Assembly (NCBI GenBank): GCA_965214015.1
Contig: CBDCAS010000017.1
Location: 47,875-111,874, forward strand
DNA: 64,000 bases
Source: CBDCAS01 sp965214015
GTDB taxonomy: Bacteria > Pseudomonadota > Gammaproteobacteria > Coxiellales > Coxiellaceae
Direction of reading: 5' to 3'
Position numbers and translations under genes: made by a program. Positions within the stretch are counted from its first letter, which is position 1. Each line of letters begins with the position of its first letter. Below, piece by piece: positions 8,174 through 16,875 of this stretch. The notes beneath the pieces are model-generated. The model was not told where the DNA came from, ran no database searches, and saw only the letters and a list, made by a program, of their open reading frames with translations.

Positions 8174-9043
8174 TTATTTTTCAGTTAATAAAGTGGCTAT
8201 TTTTTCTAAACAAGCAACACGAGTACTGCTTTTTCGCCAGACTAAAGCAATTTTGCGCTGGGGCGTTTTACCCTTAAAAGGAATATAAACGATATTTTTG
8301 TCTTTATTTAAGGCACTCTTGGGAATAAGCGTCATACCCACATTGGCAATGACCATCTGCCTTAATGTTTCCAAACTGGTCGCTCTAAAATCAGCAGACT
8401 CATGAGAATTTGAACGTCCACAAAACTGTAATGCTTGCTCACGTAAACAATGTCCATCTTCTAATAACAGCAAAGTTTGATGGTGTAACTGCGTTGTGGT
8501 CACTGTCTTATATTTTGCCCAAGGGTGTTGGGCCGAAACAGCTAAATAAAAAGGATCTGTAAATAACTCAACTACTTGTAATTCTGGAGAATGGATCGGC
8601 AGTGCTAGAAAGGCAGCATCTAGTGAGGCATCAAGCAGGCTTGCTTGTAACTCATCACTGATACTCTCTTGTAAAAAAAGTTTTAATTCAGGGAAAGCTT
8701 TAGTCAACGTTAATACCACTTTAGGAAAATAATAGCTTGCTAACGTGGGAAAAGCACCGAGATAAAAATCACCCACAAAGGGATCTTGTGCCATTTGCGC
8801 CAGTTGTTTCACCTCATCAACGGCAATAAGCGCTTTTCGCATGCTCGTTAAAATCCGTTGCCCCATGGGAGTAACGTTAATTTTACGATGAGAGCGCTCA
8901 AACAGCACTACACCCAGCTCTTCTTCTAGTTTCTGTATTTGTATGCTCAATGCTGGCTGACTGACATGGCACATTTTAGCTGCCTTTCCAAAGTGTCTAT
9001 ATTGGGCGAGTGCTAAGGCATAGCTCAGGTCTCTAATATTCAT
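8174..9043 (-). CDS. oxyR: Hydrogen-peroxide-sensing LysR regulator OxyR
   Basis: LysR-type regulator of 289 aa. The N-terminal winged helix-turn-helix (FGKAAKMCHVSQPALSIQIQ) is followed by a sensor domain. The peroxide-sensing pair is conserved at exactly the canonical positions, Cys199 and Cys208, within GHCLREQALQFC. Oxidation to the disulfide turns OxyR into an activator of peroxide-defence genes. It is transcribed divergently from ahpC-ahpD across a 102-bp AT-rich gap, the usual arrangement for direct regulation. I could not identify a convincing four-half-site OxyR box in that gap. Confidence 0.93.
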   Translation of the reverse strand: MNIRDLSYALALAQYRHFGKAAKMCHVSQPALSIQIQKLEEELGVVLFERSHRKINVTPMGQRILTSMRKALIAVDEVKQLAQMAQDPFVGDFYLGAFPTLASYYFPKVVLTLTKAFPELKLFLQESISDELQASLLDASLDAAFLALPIHSPELQVVELFTDPFYLAVSAQHPWAKYKTVTTTQLHHQTLLLLEDGHCLREQALQFCGRSNSHESADFRATSLETLRQMVIANVGMTLIPKSALNKDKNIVYIPFKGKTPQRKIALVWRKSSTRVACLEKIATLLTEK

Positions 9044-9145
9044 ATCAATAAGTATAATTTATTAAAATAATAAAAACAATATATTTTAAATATTAAAGTA
9101 TCCGCATTATAGTGGCTTAATACTATTAACTATTGAGGAAATGCC

Positions 9146-9718
9146 ATGACAATCAAGGTTGGTCAAAAACTCCCTGAATTTAACCTAACTGCCACCACTG
9201 ATCTACGCTTTGACGACATTAATATCGACAACGTATTTATTAACATTAATCAAAATACTTACCGTAACAAATGGTTAGTACTCTTTTTCTACCCTAAAGA
9301 TTTTACTTTCATCTGCCCCACTGAGCTTGCTGCTTTTGGTGAATTAAACCAAGAATTTATAGACAGAGAAGCACAGCTACTTGCCGGTAGTACTGATAGT
9401 GAGTTTGTACATTGGGCATGGCGTAAACATCAACCCGAATTACGTGATTTACCTTATCCATTACTGGCTGATATCAAACGCGAGCTCACCGAATCTTTAG
9501 GTATTTTAGATACCGAAGAAGGGGTTGCTCAACGAGCCACTTTTATTATTGATCCAAAAGGAATTATTCGTTTTAGTATGGTGACTGATTTAAATGTAGG
9601 TCGCAATCCTAAAGAAGTGCTGCGTGTCCTTGATGCCTTACAAACCGATGAACTTTGCCCTTGTAATTGGAATAAAGGCGAAGAAACCATCGATCTAAAA
9701 CAAGTGACTCAAAATTAA
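9146..9718 (+). CDS. ahpC: Alkyl hydroperoxide reductase, peroxiredoxin AhpC
   Basis: Typical 2-Cys peroxiredoxin of 190 aa that reduces hydrogen peroxide and organic hydroperoxides in the cytoplasm. The peroxidatic Cys lies in FYPKDFTFICPTEL and the resolving Cys in DELCPCNW near the C-terminus. The start has a good GAGGAA ribosome-binding site. It is divergent from oxyR and followed by ahpD. No ahpF reductase is present here, so AhpD is the probable electron donor. Confidence 0.93.
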   Translation: MTIKVGQKLPEFNLTATTDLRFDDINIDNVFININQNTYRNKWLVLFFYPKDFTFICPTELAAFGELNQEFIDREAQLLAGSTDSEFVHWAWRKHQPELRDLPYPLLADIKRELTESLGILDTEEGVAQRATFIIDPKGIIRFSMVTDLNVGRNPKEVLRVLDALQTDELCPCNWNKGEETIDLKQVTQN

Positions 9719-9730
9719 TAAAAATTACAT

Positions 9731-9768
9731 TTATGACAACGAGTAGTTTCAATTACTCGTTGTCATAA
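9731..9768 (+). terminator. Perfect 15-bp hairpin between ahpC and ahpD
   Basis: TTATGACAACGAGTA (9731-9745) pairs perfectly with TACTCGTTGTCATAA (9754-9768) across an 8-nt loop. There is no U-run after it on the plus strand, so it is not a classic intrinsic terminator. It could attenuate transcription or protect the 3' end of ahpC mRNA, making AhpC more abundant than AhpD. Confidence 0.6.
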
Positions 9769-9791
9769 AACACTTATCAGAGGATATGAAC

Positions 9792-10331
9792 ATGAGTTTA
9801 GAAACATTCAGACAGCAAATGCCCGAATTTGCAAAAGATATTAAATTAAATCTAGGGGCTGTATTAGAACCAGAAGGTGCCCCCGATCTGTCACAAGAAG
9901 ACATTGACACATTGGCCTTATCGTGTGCTTACAGTACTCAAAACAAACCCTTAATAAAACTTATTTTTAATCATGTAAAATCACGATTAACGACAGAACA
10001 ACAAACTGCAGCACAAATTGCAAGTACTATTATGGCGATGAACAATGTTTACTATCGGTTTACACACCTAGTAAGTAACCCTGAATATCGACAATTACCT
10101 GCAAAATTACGTATGAATGCCATGGCAAAACCACCGGTCTCTATTCCACAATTTGAGCTCTATTGTTTAGCAATCTCTGCGATCAATAATTGTGGATTTT
10201 GCATGGATACCCATGTAAAAAAATTGGAAAAAGAAGGGCTGTCCAAAACTGCAATTCAGTCTGCCATTCGCATTGCAGCGGTTATCAATGCTGCAGCACA
10301 AACTCAAACTATTATTGAATGTAGTGAATAA
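9792..10331 (+). CDS. ahpD: Alkylhydroperoxidase AhpD
   Basis: AhpD/CMD-family protein of 179 aa that serves as a thiol-disulfide adaptor able to reduce AhpC and has weak peroxidase activity itself. The CxxC motif is in NNCGFCMDTHVKKLE, with the proton-relay His following the second Cys. Of two in-frame ATGs (9786 and 9792) the second is better: AGAGGA at 9779-9784 is 7 nt from it but only 1 nt from the first. It lies downstream of ahpC with a hairpin in between. Confidence 0.9.
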   Translation: MSLETFRQQMPEFAKDIKLNLGAVLEPEGAPDLSQEDIDTLALSCAYSTQNKPLIKLIFNHVKSRLTTEQQTAAQIASTIMAMNNVYYRFTHLVSNPEYRQLPAKLRMNAMAKPPVSIPQFELYCLAISAINNCGFCMDTHVKKLEKEGLSKTAIQSAIRIAAVINAAAQTQTIIECSE

Positions 10332-10342
10332 TTTGATAGAAC

Positions 10343-10382
10343 AATTAAGGTCATGCCAATAAAAGTATGGCCTTAATTTTTT
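10343..10382 (+). terminator. Intrinsic terminator after ahpD
   Basis: AATTAAGGTCAT (10343-10354) pairs with ATGGCCTTAATT (10366-10377) with one G-U pair. A U-run follows. It ends the ahpC-ahpD unit before the convergent prfA gene. Confidence 0.8.
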
Positions 10383-10426
10383 GCAAATTTTTATTCAATG
10401 GTAAAGTATAGTCTATTTCATGATAT

Positions 10427-11512
10427 TTAATCATTTTCAGTGTCTGCAAGAAGCTCTGCTTGTAGCTCGCGTGTCAATGGACCTATGACCGGCTCTAGAT
10501 CACCTTCCATAATATCGTCTAATTTATACAGGGTTAAATTAATGCGGTGATCAGTGATACGCCCCTGTGGAAAATTATAAGTACGAATACGCTCGGAGCG
10601 ATCGCCACTGCCAATGAGACATTTTCGTGTGTGGGCCATTTCTTTGGTTTGCCTCTCTTGTTTTTGATTTAGAATTTTTGCATTAAGTAATGCGAGAGCG
10701 CGTGCTTTATTTTTATGCTGCGAGCGTTCATCTTGGCATTCCACTACCATGCCAGTAGGCAGATGTGTAATACGAATAGCAGAGTCGGTTTTATTAACAT
10801 GTTGCCCACCCGCTCCAGAGGCACGAAACGTATCAATACGTAAATCAGACGGATTAATTGTAATGGCATCGATCTCATCGACTTCCGGTAATACCGCAAC
10901 AGTACAGGCTGAAGTATGAATACGACCTTGCGATTCTGTCATTGGAACACGCTGCACACGATGAGTTCCTGATTCAAATTTTAATTGTGAATAGACATGA
11001 TCACCTGAAATACGAACGATTATTTCTTTATACCCTCCCTGTTCTCCTTCACTTTCAGAGATAATTTCTCCACTCCATCGTTTGCGTTCAGCAAAGCGAC
11101 TGTACATGCGAAATAAGTCACCTGAAAATAAAGCCGCCTCATGCCCTCCTGTTCCTGCACGAATTTCTAAAAAAATATTTTTGTTGTCATTGGGATCTTT
11201 AGGAAGTAACAGGATTTTTAATCGATCTTCTAATTGTTCTTTTTTTAAAGTTAATGCCTTAATTTCTTCTTGGGCTAATTCCTTTAATTCTAAATTACTC
11301 TCTTTAAGCAAGTCTGTGGCTGATTCTATTTCTGACTCTAGAGCATCATAAGTATTAAAACAGGAAACTACTGCTTCAAGACCTGCATATTCTTTGCTAA
11401 GTTCGCGAAAGCGATTCTGGTCATTAATAATCGTAGGATCGCTGAGCATACCACCGAGTTCTTGATAACGGTAGGATATTTTTTTGAGTTTTTGTAATAA
11501 AGATTTCTTCAT
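10427..11512 (-). CDS. prfA: Peptide chain release factor 1
   Basis: RF1 recognises UAA and UAG stop codons and triggers peptidyl-tRNA hydrolysis. It is 361 aa, normal length. The GGQ catalytic motif is in GAGGQHVNKTDSA. The codon-recognition tripeptide is PMT in RVQRVPMTESQGR, the position occupied by PAT/PVT in most RF1s. The ATG at 11512 overlaps the hemA stop (TGATG), so translation is coupled. An in-frame TTG one codon upstream is less likely. The usual third gene prmC is not downstream; ahpD is convergent instead. Confidence 0.95.
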   Translation of the reverse strand: MKKSLLQKLKKISYRYQELGGMLSDPTIINDQNRFRELSKEYAGLEAVVSCFNTYDALESEIESATDLLKESNLELKELAQEEIKALTLKKEQLEDRLKILLLPKDPNDNKNIFLEIRAGTGGHEAALFSGDLFRMYSRFAERKRWSGEIISESEGEQGGYKEIIVRISGDHVYSQLKFESGTHRVQRVPMTESQGRIHTSACTVAVLPEVDEIDAITINPSDLRIDTFRASGAGGQHVNKTDSAIRITHLPTGMVVECQDERSQHKNKARALALLNAKILNQKQERQTKEMAHTRKCLIGSGDRSERIRTYNFPQGRITDHRINLTLYKLDDIMEGDLEPVIGPLTRELQAELLADTEND

Positions 11513-12753
11513 CAAAGACCAAATAATGTTTTAGCAAGCAGTAACAAATCTGTTTGATTTTCATAGGCTGCCTGACGTAGGGCTGTTGTAGGTTGATGCA
11601 TCACCTTATTTGACAAACTGTATGCCATTTTCTGTAACACACACTCTGCCATCGTTCCCCGTCTTAGTTCCTCTAATGCTTTTTGTAGCGCCTGATCACG
11701 CAGTGCTTCTACTTGTTGTCTATAACAGGCAATCACATCCTGAGCATTTAGAATACGTAATTGCTTGAAATAATGTTCAGCTTGTAGCAAAAGCATCGCT
11801 TCTGCTTGTTTAGCAGCAGATTCACGATGTTTCTTATTTTGCCAAATAACTTTCTGTAGATCATCCATATTATATAAATAAATATCTTCTAGCTCCGCCA
11901 CTTCAGGCTCGATATCACGTGGTAGTGCTAGATCAACCATCAATAAGGGACGTCGCTTCTTTCGTTTTAAAGTTCTTTCCATCATGCCCTTACCTATAAT
12001 AGGGAGCTGACTGGCTGTTGCAGACACTACAATATCGACGGATTGCATATATTGTGGGATATCCCCCATACAAATGGCATGGCCTTGATATGAAGCCGCA
12101 AATGCTTGTGTCCTTTCAAGATTACGTCCGGCAATGATTAAAGGTAATGTTTTCTGCTTGCTAAAATAAGTGGCCACAAGATCAATCATTTCACCAGAGC
12201 CGATAAGCAACAGGCGACACGTTTCCAATGATGTGTAAATACGCTGTGCTATTTGAAAAATAACATAGGCCAGCGATATAGCATTCTTGCCAATATCTGT
12301 ATTATGTCGAATGTTCTTGCTGGCAGAAAAAATGGAAGGAAATAAGCGTTGGAAGTGTGCTCCTACTGTGCCCGCTTGGCAGGCCAGTTGATAGGCTTGT
12401 TTCATCTGTCCCAAGATTTGAGGCTCACCCAATATCATAGAATCCAACCCACTCGCAACACGCATGGCATGCTCAATGGCATCTAGCCCATGATAGCTAT
12501 AAGCATGTGGTTTGATTTTACGATAGTCATGATGTCTGCACTCCTTTAACCACGAGGTTAATGCAGAATCATGAGTCTCAGTAGTGTAAATTTCTGTTCG
12601 ATTACAAGTCGACAAAATAACAGCTTCATTCATGGCGCCATGATGTTTCATCTGGCACAATGTCTCAAGCACCTGTGTCTTGTTAAAGCCCCATTGCTCT
12701 CGTATCGCTATCGGTGCTGTTTTATGATTGATTCCGTAAGTGAATAATGGCAT
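11512..12753 (-). CDS. hemA: Glutamyl-tRNA reductase
   Basis: First enzyme of the C5 haem pathway, reducing glutamyl-tRNA to glutamate-1-semialdehyde with NADPH; 413 aa. The N-terminus reads FTYGINHKTAPIAIRE. The catalytic cysteine lies in ILSTCNRTEIY, and the NADPH domain begins at LLIGSGEMIDL. ATG 12753 is preferred to an upstream ATG (12783) because family members start directly before the GINHKTAP strand. It is coupled with prfA and divergent from lolB, the conserved gammaproteobacterial order. Confidence 0.94.
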   Translation of the reverse strand: MPLFTYGINHKTAPIAIREQWGFNKTQVLETLCQMKHHGAMNEAVILSTCNRTEIYTTETHDSALTSWLKECRHHDYRKIKPHAYSYHGLDAIEHAMRVASGLDSMILGEPQILGQMKQAYQLACQAGTVGAHFQRLFPSIFSASKNIRHNTDIGKNAISLAYVIFQIAQRIYTSLETCRLLLIGSGEMIDLVATYFSKQKTLPLIIAGRNLERTQAFAASYQGHAICMGDIPQYMQSVDIVVSATASQLPIIGKGMMERTLKRKKRRPLLMVDLALPRDIEPEVAELEDIYLYNMDDLQKVIWQNKKHRESAAKQAEAMLLLQAEHYFKQLRILNAQDVIACYRQQVEALRDQALQKALEELRRGTMAECVLQKMAYSLSNKVMHQPTTALRQAAYENQTDLLLLAKTLFGL

Positions 12754-12886
12754 AACAGCGTGATCATAGCACAGTTGACTCATGATAGATCAAATAAGAA
12801 TTTTTCTTCTCTATTAGTTAGGCAAGTTCCTTCTTCTATAGAGAATGATATACTTTATCTTTTTGAAAGTAAGAGGGGTTGTAGGG

Positions 12887-13498
12887 ATGAAGCTCTGGAC
12901 ACTCACTGGGCTGATCACCACAGCACTTCTGCTCACTGCTTGCGTTAGCTTAAGCCCCCCTAAACCTCTTTATATTAAATTTAGCCATGTGTCGTGGCAG
13001 CAGCACCAGAGGCGTATTCATAAAATCCAGCATTTTATAGCTAGCGGCGCTTTCAGTATCGTAAAAGCCGATCAAAAACCGATACTAGCGCATTACTCTT
13101 GGCATCAAAAGAATGCCCACTACTATCAAATTCGTGTAGATTCTCCTCTTAATCTATTTAACCTCATGATCTTGGGGCGTCCCCATTCTGTGCTATTACA
13201 GGGAGGCTCAAAGCCACCGATAGCTGCAGCAACACCTGAACAATTAGTTCAATATGAAATGGGCTGGAGCCTGCCTATTCGAAATTTATATTATTGGATT
13301 CGTGGTGCTATTGCTCCAGGTACACATCAACCCGTATTTAATTTCTATGGTCACCTAGTCTCACTAATACAAAATGGATGGTCTATACAATTCAGTGATT
13401 ATACAACAGTAGAGCAAGCTGATTTACCACAAAAACTTATACTCACCCGTCCTGGCTTACAAATGACTCTAGTGATCAGACACTGGAATCTTACATAG
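12887..13498 (+). CDS. lolB: Outer-membrane lipoprotein receptor LolB
   Basis: LolB receives lipoproteins from LolA and inserts them in the outer membrane. It is 203 aa, with a lipoprotein signal peptide ending LLLTAC (Cys at about residue 19). The mature part begins with the WQQHQRRIHKI helix and GAFSI strand typical of LolB. ATG 12887 has a strong GGGG/AGGG-type ribosome-binding site; the longer upstream reading would spoil the signal peptide. It sits in the lolB-ispE-tRNA-prs order common in gammaproteobacteria. Confidence 0.88.
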   Translation: MKLWTLTGLITTALLLTACVSLSPPKPLYIKFSHVSWQQHQRRIHKIQHFIASGAFSIVKADQKPILAHYSWHQKNAHYYQIRVDSPLNLFNLMILGRPHSVLLQGGSKPPIAAATPEQLVQYEMGWSLPIRNLYYWIRGAIAPGTHQPVFNFYGHLVSLIQNGWSIQFSDYTTVEQADLPQKLILTRPGLQMTLVIRHWNLT

Positions 13499-13512
13499 AA
13501 CAGAGACTAGAG

Positions 13513-14349
13513 ATGAAAGCACTTTCGCTACCTTCACCCGCTAAGCTTAATTTGTTTTTACATATTTTAGATCGCCGCGATGATGGCTATCACAATATTC
13601 AAACCGTATTTCAATTTATTAATTGGTGTGACACATTAGATTTTCGGTTGCGCTCTGATAGTGTTATTCGATTAAGCGCTAATAAGACAAGTATAGCTAA
13701 CTCCGATAACCTGGTACTAAAAGCAGCGTATAGTTTACAAAAAGCAACAACTTGTCTCTTAGGTGCTGATATTAAACTAAAGAAAATATTGCCAATAGGC
13801 GCTGGTGTGGGTGGTGGCAGCTCCAATGCTGCTACGACATTATTGGCATTAAATCAATTATGGCAAACCTCTTTAAACACTGACAATTTATTGACACTCG
13901 GATCTACCTTAGGTGCTGATGTACCCATCTTTATTTACGGTCATGCAGCATGGGCTGAAGGAATAGGCGATCAATTAACACCGATGGTTTTGCCAGAGCC
14001 TTGGTATCTGTTATTGGTGCCTCAGATCTCTATTAAAACAAGCTCTTTATTTAGTGACCCTCGATTGACACCTGGGCACAAGGCACTCAAAATAGATCAC
14101 TCTCATATCGATCAAGGACAGAATGACTTTGAAAAGCTAGCATGCCTTGACTATCCTGATATTGCAGAAGCACTTAACTGGATGGGACAATTTTCAAAAG
14201 CTCGTATGACAGGGACAGGGAGTGTGATATTTGCTAAGTTTGACAGCAGAGAGGAAGCCGATAGAATAGCCACTCAAGCCCCACCTGCCTATCAAGCGAA
14301 AGTGGTAAGAGGGCTTAATCGATCGCCATTATATGAGGCATTAAAGTAA
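13513..14349 (+). CDS. ispE: 4-diphosphocytidyl-2-C-methylerythritol kinase
   Basis: GHMP-family kinase of the MEP isoprenoid pathway, 278 aa. It opens with PSPAKLNLFLHI and has the ATP-binding glycine loop PIGAGVGGGSSNAA around residues 93-106. The C-terminal ARMTGTGSVIFAKF motif is also present. Length and motifs are complete. It is 14 bp after lolB and just before tRNA-Gln and prs, so one transcript probably covers all four. Confidence 0.95.
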   Translation: MKALSLPSPAKLNLFLHILDRRDDGYHNIQTVFQFINWCDTLDFRLRSDSVIRLSANKTSIANSDNLVLKAAYSLQKATTCLLGADIKLKKILPIGAGVGGGSSNAATTLLALNQLWQTSLNTDNLLTLGSTLGADVPIFIYGHAAWAEGIGDQLTPMVLPEPWYLLLVPQISIKTSSLFSDPRLTPGHKALKIDHSHIDQGQNDFEKLACLDYPDIAEALNWMGQFSKARMTGTGSVIFAKFDSREEADRIATQAPPAYQAKVVRGLNRSPLYEALK

Positions 14350-14354
14350 GAGGA

Positions 14355-14429
14355 TGGGGTGTCGCCAAGCGGTAAGGCACGGGGTTTTGATCTCCGCATT
14401 CCCAGGTTCGAATCCTGGCACCCCAGCCA
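14355..14429 (+). tRNA. tRNA-Gln (anticodon TTG)
   Basis: A complete cloverleaf: acceptor TGGGGTG/CACCCCA, D loop GCCAAGCGGTAAGGC, anticodon stem CGGGG/CTCCG (one G-U) with TTG at 14387-14389, T-arm with GGTTCGAATCC, and an encoded GCCA end. It is located inside the ispE-prs interval, as in many gammaproteobacteria. Confidence 0.97.
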
Positions 14430-14446
14430 AATTATAAGGAATCGTT

Positions 14447-15394
14447 TTGGAAGACTTTAAAATCTTTTGCGGTAATGCGACACCAGATTTAGCACAACAA
14501 GTGGCTGTTCAATTAGGCGTAACACTTGGAAAAATCAATGTGGGTTCTTTTAGTGATGGTGAAACTCGTATTGAGATTATGGAAAATGTTCGCGGCCGAG
14601 AAGTTTTTATTATTCAATCCACTTGTTACCCAACTAACTCGCATCTCATGGAATTAGTCATTATGGCCGATGCCTTTAGGCGCGCTTCTACTCAATCGAT
14701 TACCGCGGTGATCCCTTACTATGGCTATGCACGACAAGATCGCCGAGTTCGCTCTTCTCGAGTCCCAATTACTGCTAAAATTGTAGCTGACATGATGGCT
14801 TCTGTCGGCATTAGTCGTTTAATTACAGTGGATCTGCATGCAGACCAAATTCAAGGTTTTTTCTGTATGCCCGTTGACAACGTGTATGCGAGCAGCGTGC
14901 TGTTACCTGAGGAAAAATTGAAAAATGAATACCCCAATCCTATGGTGGTTTCGCCTGATGTAGGCGGTGTGGTTCGTGCACGTGCTATTGCTAAAAGCTT
15001 ACGAGACTCTGATTTAGCCATTATTGATAAACGCCGACCTGGACCTAATCAAGCCGAAGTGATGAATGTTATTGGTGATGTGAGAGAACGCAACTGCATT
15101 ATTGTAGATGATATTGTAGATACGGCTGGGACTTTATGCCAAGCAGCCAGTGCCCTAAAAGAACATGGTGCTGCTACAGTGGCTGCTTATTGTACACATC
15201 CAGTGCTTTCAGGAGAGGCTGTCAATAATATCAAACAATCCGTACTGGATGAATTGATCGTTGGTGACAGTATTCCACTAAGAAAAGAGGCTCAAGACTG
15301 TCCTAAGATCCACCAAGTGACTTTAAGCCAACTTCTTGCAGAAACTATATCCAGGGTCAATCAAAAAGAATCTGTGAGCTCTATGTTCGCTTAA
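14447..15394 (+). CDS. prs: Ribose-phosphate pyrophosphokinase
   Basis: Makes PRPP from ribose-5-phosphate and ATP for nucleotide, His and Trp synthesis; 315 aa. The PRPP-binding signature is DDIVDTAGT. The flexible catalytic region is in YYGYARQDRR, with metal-binding VDLHADQIQGFF. The start is TTG at 14447 with a TAAGGA site 6 nt upstream; no ATG fits the conserved N-terminus (DFKIFCGNA). A UUG start would lower its translation rate. Confidence 0.95.
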   Translation: MEDFKIFCGNATPDLAQQVAVQLGVTLGKINVGSFSDGETRIEIMENVRGREVFIIQSTCYPTNSHLMELVIMADAFRRASTQSITAVIPYYGYARQDRRVRSSRVPITAKIVADMMASVGISRLITVDLHADQIQGFFCMPVDNVYASSVLLPEEKLKNEYPNPMVVSPDVGGVVRARAIAKSLRDSDLAIIDKRRPGPNQAEVMNVIGDVRERNCIIVDDIVDTAGTLCQAASALKEHGAATVAAYCTHPVLSGEAVNNIKQSVLDELIVGDSIPLRKEAQDCPKIHQVTLSQLLAETISRVNQKESVSSMFA

Positions 15395-15426
15395 GCACCT
15401 TATCAAACGCTATAAATCATCTCTAG

Positions 15427-15455
15427 CTGGAAATTTTTTCCAGACTCGGTACAAT
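15427..15455 (+). promoter_or_regulatory. Hairpin and possible promoter before rplY
   Basis: CTGGAAA (15427-15433) and TTTCCAG (15437-15443) form a short perfect hairpin. A TACAAT box follows at 15450-15455, 17 bp downstream of CTGGAA. The site could give rplY its own transcription start after the prs mRNA. The hairpin and -35-like sequence overlap, so only one use may be real. Confidence 0.3.
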
Positions 15456-15492
15456 GCTCGGTTCTTGGACTCCCTTATAATGGAGAGAAACG

Positions 15493-16194
15493 ATGAGTGT
15501 TACCTTTGAATTTGAAGCGCGCATGCGAACTCAGTGCGGTAAGGCAGAAGCTCGCCGTATGCGTCGTGAGCAGGATCTTATTCCTGCTATAGTTTATGGA
15601 GCCGATAAAGCCCCCCAATCAATTAGTATGCTGCATAAAGATATCTTTCATGCGCTCGAGAATGAAGCAGTTTTTTCGCATATTTTAAAATTAAAGCTTG
15701 GTGACAACATAGAGCGTGTGGTCATCAAAGACGTTCAGCGGCATGCTTATAAGCCTAAAATTCTACATGTCGACTTTCTTCGTGTGAAAATGAAAGAAAA
15801 AATTACCATGAATATTCCTTTTCACTTTGAAGGTGAAAAAGAAGCACCCGGTATCAAAGAGGGGGGACAGTTAACGAAAAGCATGGCTGATATTGAAATT
15901 CGTTGTTTACCCGCTGACCTACCAGAATTTATCACCATTGACGTTTCAAAAATGGTATTAGATCAGACGCAACACCTTTCTGATCTTCAACTACCTTCTG
16001 GTGTTGAATTAGTACAGGTCACATTAGACGAAGAGCATGACCACCCGATCGTGAGTTGTCATCTACCCAAAGTCATGCAAGAAGACATTGAGGCTGAGCA
16101 GCAAGAAACTGAACGTGCAGAAGAATCAGCAACCCAAGCTGCCAACAATAATCAGCCTCAAGAGCAAGTAGAAAGTAAGGAAGATAAAAAATAA
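15493..16194 (+). CDS. rplY: Ribosomal protein bL25, Ctc-type
   Basis: Long (Ctc/TL5-type) bL25, 233 aa, which binds 5S rRNA. The N-terminal RNA-binding domain includes ARRMRREQDLIPAIVYG. The central CTC domain contains PFHFEGEKEAPG and is followed by a glutamate/glutamine-rich tail of about 40 residues (from EDIEAEQQE). Such acidic tails vary between species. It is followed by pth, the normal neighbour. Confidence 0.93.
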   Translation: MSVTFEFEARMRTQCGKAEARRMRREQDLIPAIVYGADKAPQSISMLHKDIFHALENEAVFSHILKLKLGDNIERVVIKDVQRHAYKPKILHVDFLRVKMKEKITMNIPFHFEGEKEAPGIKEGGQLTKSMADIEIRCLPADLPEFITIDVSKMVLDQTQHLSDLQLPSGVELVQVTLDEEHDHPIVSCHLPKVMQEDIEAEQQETERAEESATQAANNNQPQEQVESKEDKK

Positions 16195-16256
16195 TTATGA
16201 CCCACTGCCCCCTTTATAGTTCTATTTGAACTAATCATTGAGACAAAGAGGATCCG

Positions 16257-16835
16257 GTGTTCGCTAAAATCCAGCTTATTGTGGGTCTAGGTAACCCAGG
16301 CCCTGATTATGTGAGAACGCGTCACAACGTCGGCATGTGGTTTGTCGATGCTTTGTCCAAACAATATCAAGCAACCTGGCGTTCTGAAAAAAAGTTCTAT
16401 GGCAATATTGCCAAAATAGAAACAGCTGATTTTTCCTGCTGGCTATTAAAACCTACCACTTATATGAATGATAGCGGACAATCCGTTTTGTCCTTTGCCC
16501 ACTTTTACAAAATTAGGCCTGAATCAATTTTAATAATCCACGATGAGCTCGATTTTGAGCCGGGTATCATTCGTATTAAAGCAGGAGGAGGACATGGAGG
16601 TCATAATGGATTACGTGATATTATTCAGCATTTAAAAAGTCATGATTTTTATCGTCTACGCCTTGGTATTGGTCATCCAGGCTCTAAAGACCGAGTAACT
16701 CCTTATGTATTAGCGACTCCTTCACCAGCAGAGCATGACAAAATAAGCCAATCTATTGCGGCTGGTTTAAGTATTCTCCCCAATTTGGTGCTGGGTGATA
16801 TTGACAAAGCTTGCCGTGCTTTACATAAGGACTAA
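16257..16835 (+). CDS. pth: Peptidyl-tRNA hydrolase
   Basis: Releases tRNA from peptidyl-tRNAs that drop off the ribosome; 192 aa. The conserved start IVGLGNPGPDY is present. The catalytic His is in RHNVG, with PTTYMNDSG and the IHDELDFEPG segment. The start codon is GTG at 16257 with an AAGAGGA site upstream. It lies between rplY and ychF, the usual order. Confidence 0.95.
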   Translation: MFAKIQLIVGLGNPGPDYVRTRHNVGMWFVDALSKQYQATWRSEKKFYGNIAKIETADFSCWLLKPTTYMNDSGQSVLSFAHFYKIRPESILIIHDELDFEPGIIRIKAGGGHGGHNGLRDIIQHLKSHDFYRLRLGIGHPGSKDRVTPYVLATPSPAEHDKISQSIAAGLSILPNLVLGDIDKACRALHKD

Positions 16836-16875
16836 TTTCTATTCAATGTCATTGATCGAATAAAAGGAATACACT

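Noticed and set aside
9044..9145. OxyR binding site in the oxyR-ahpC gap
   Set aside because: ATAG and CTAT half-sites occur near 9110-9140, but their spacing does not fit the four-half-site pattern; direct OxyR control is likely from gene order only.
11082..11351. 89-codon plus-strand ORF inside prfA
   Set aside because: It is the antisense shadow of a fully conserved release-factor gene.
12753..12783. Longer N-terminus for HemA from ATG 12783
   Set aside because: It adds ten residues before the conserved start strand that are not part of the family pattern.
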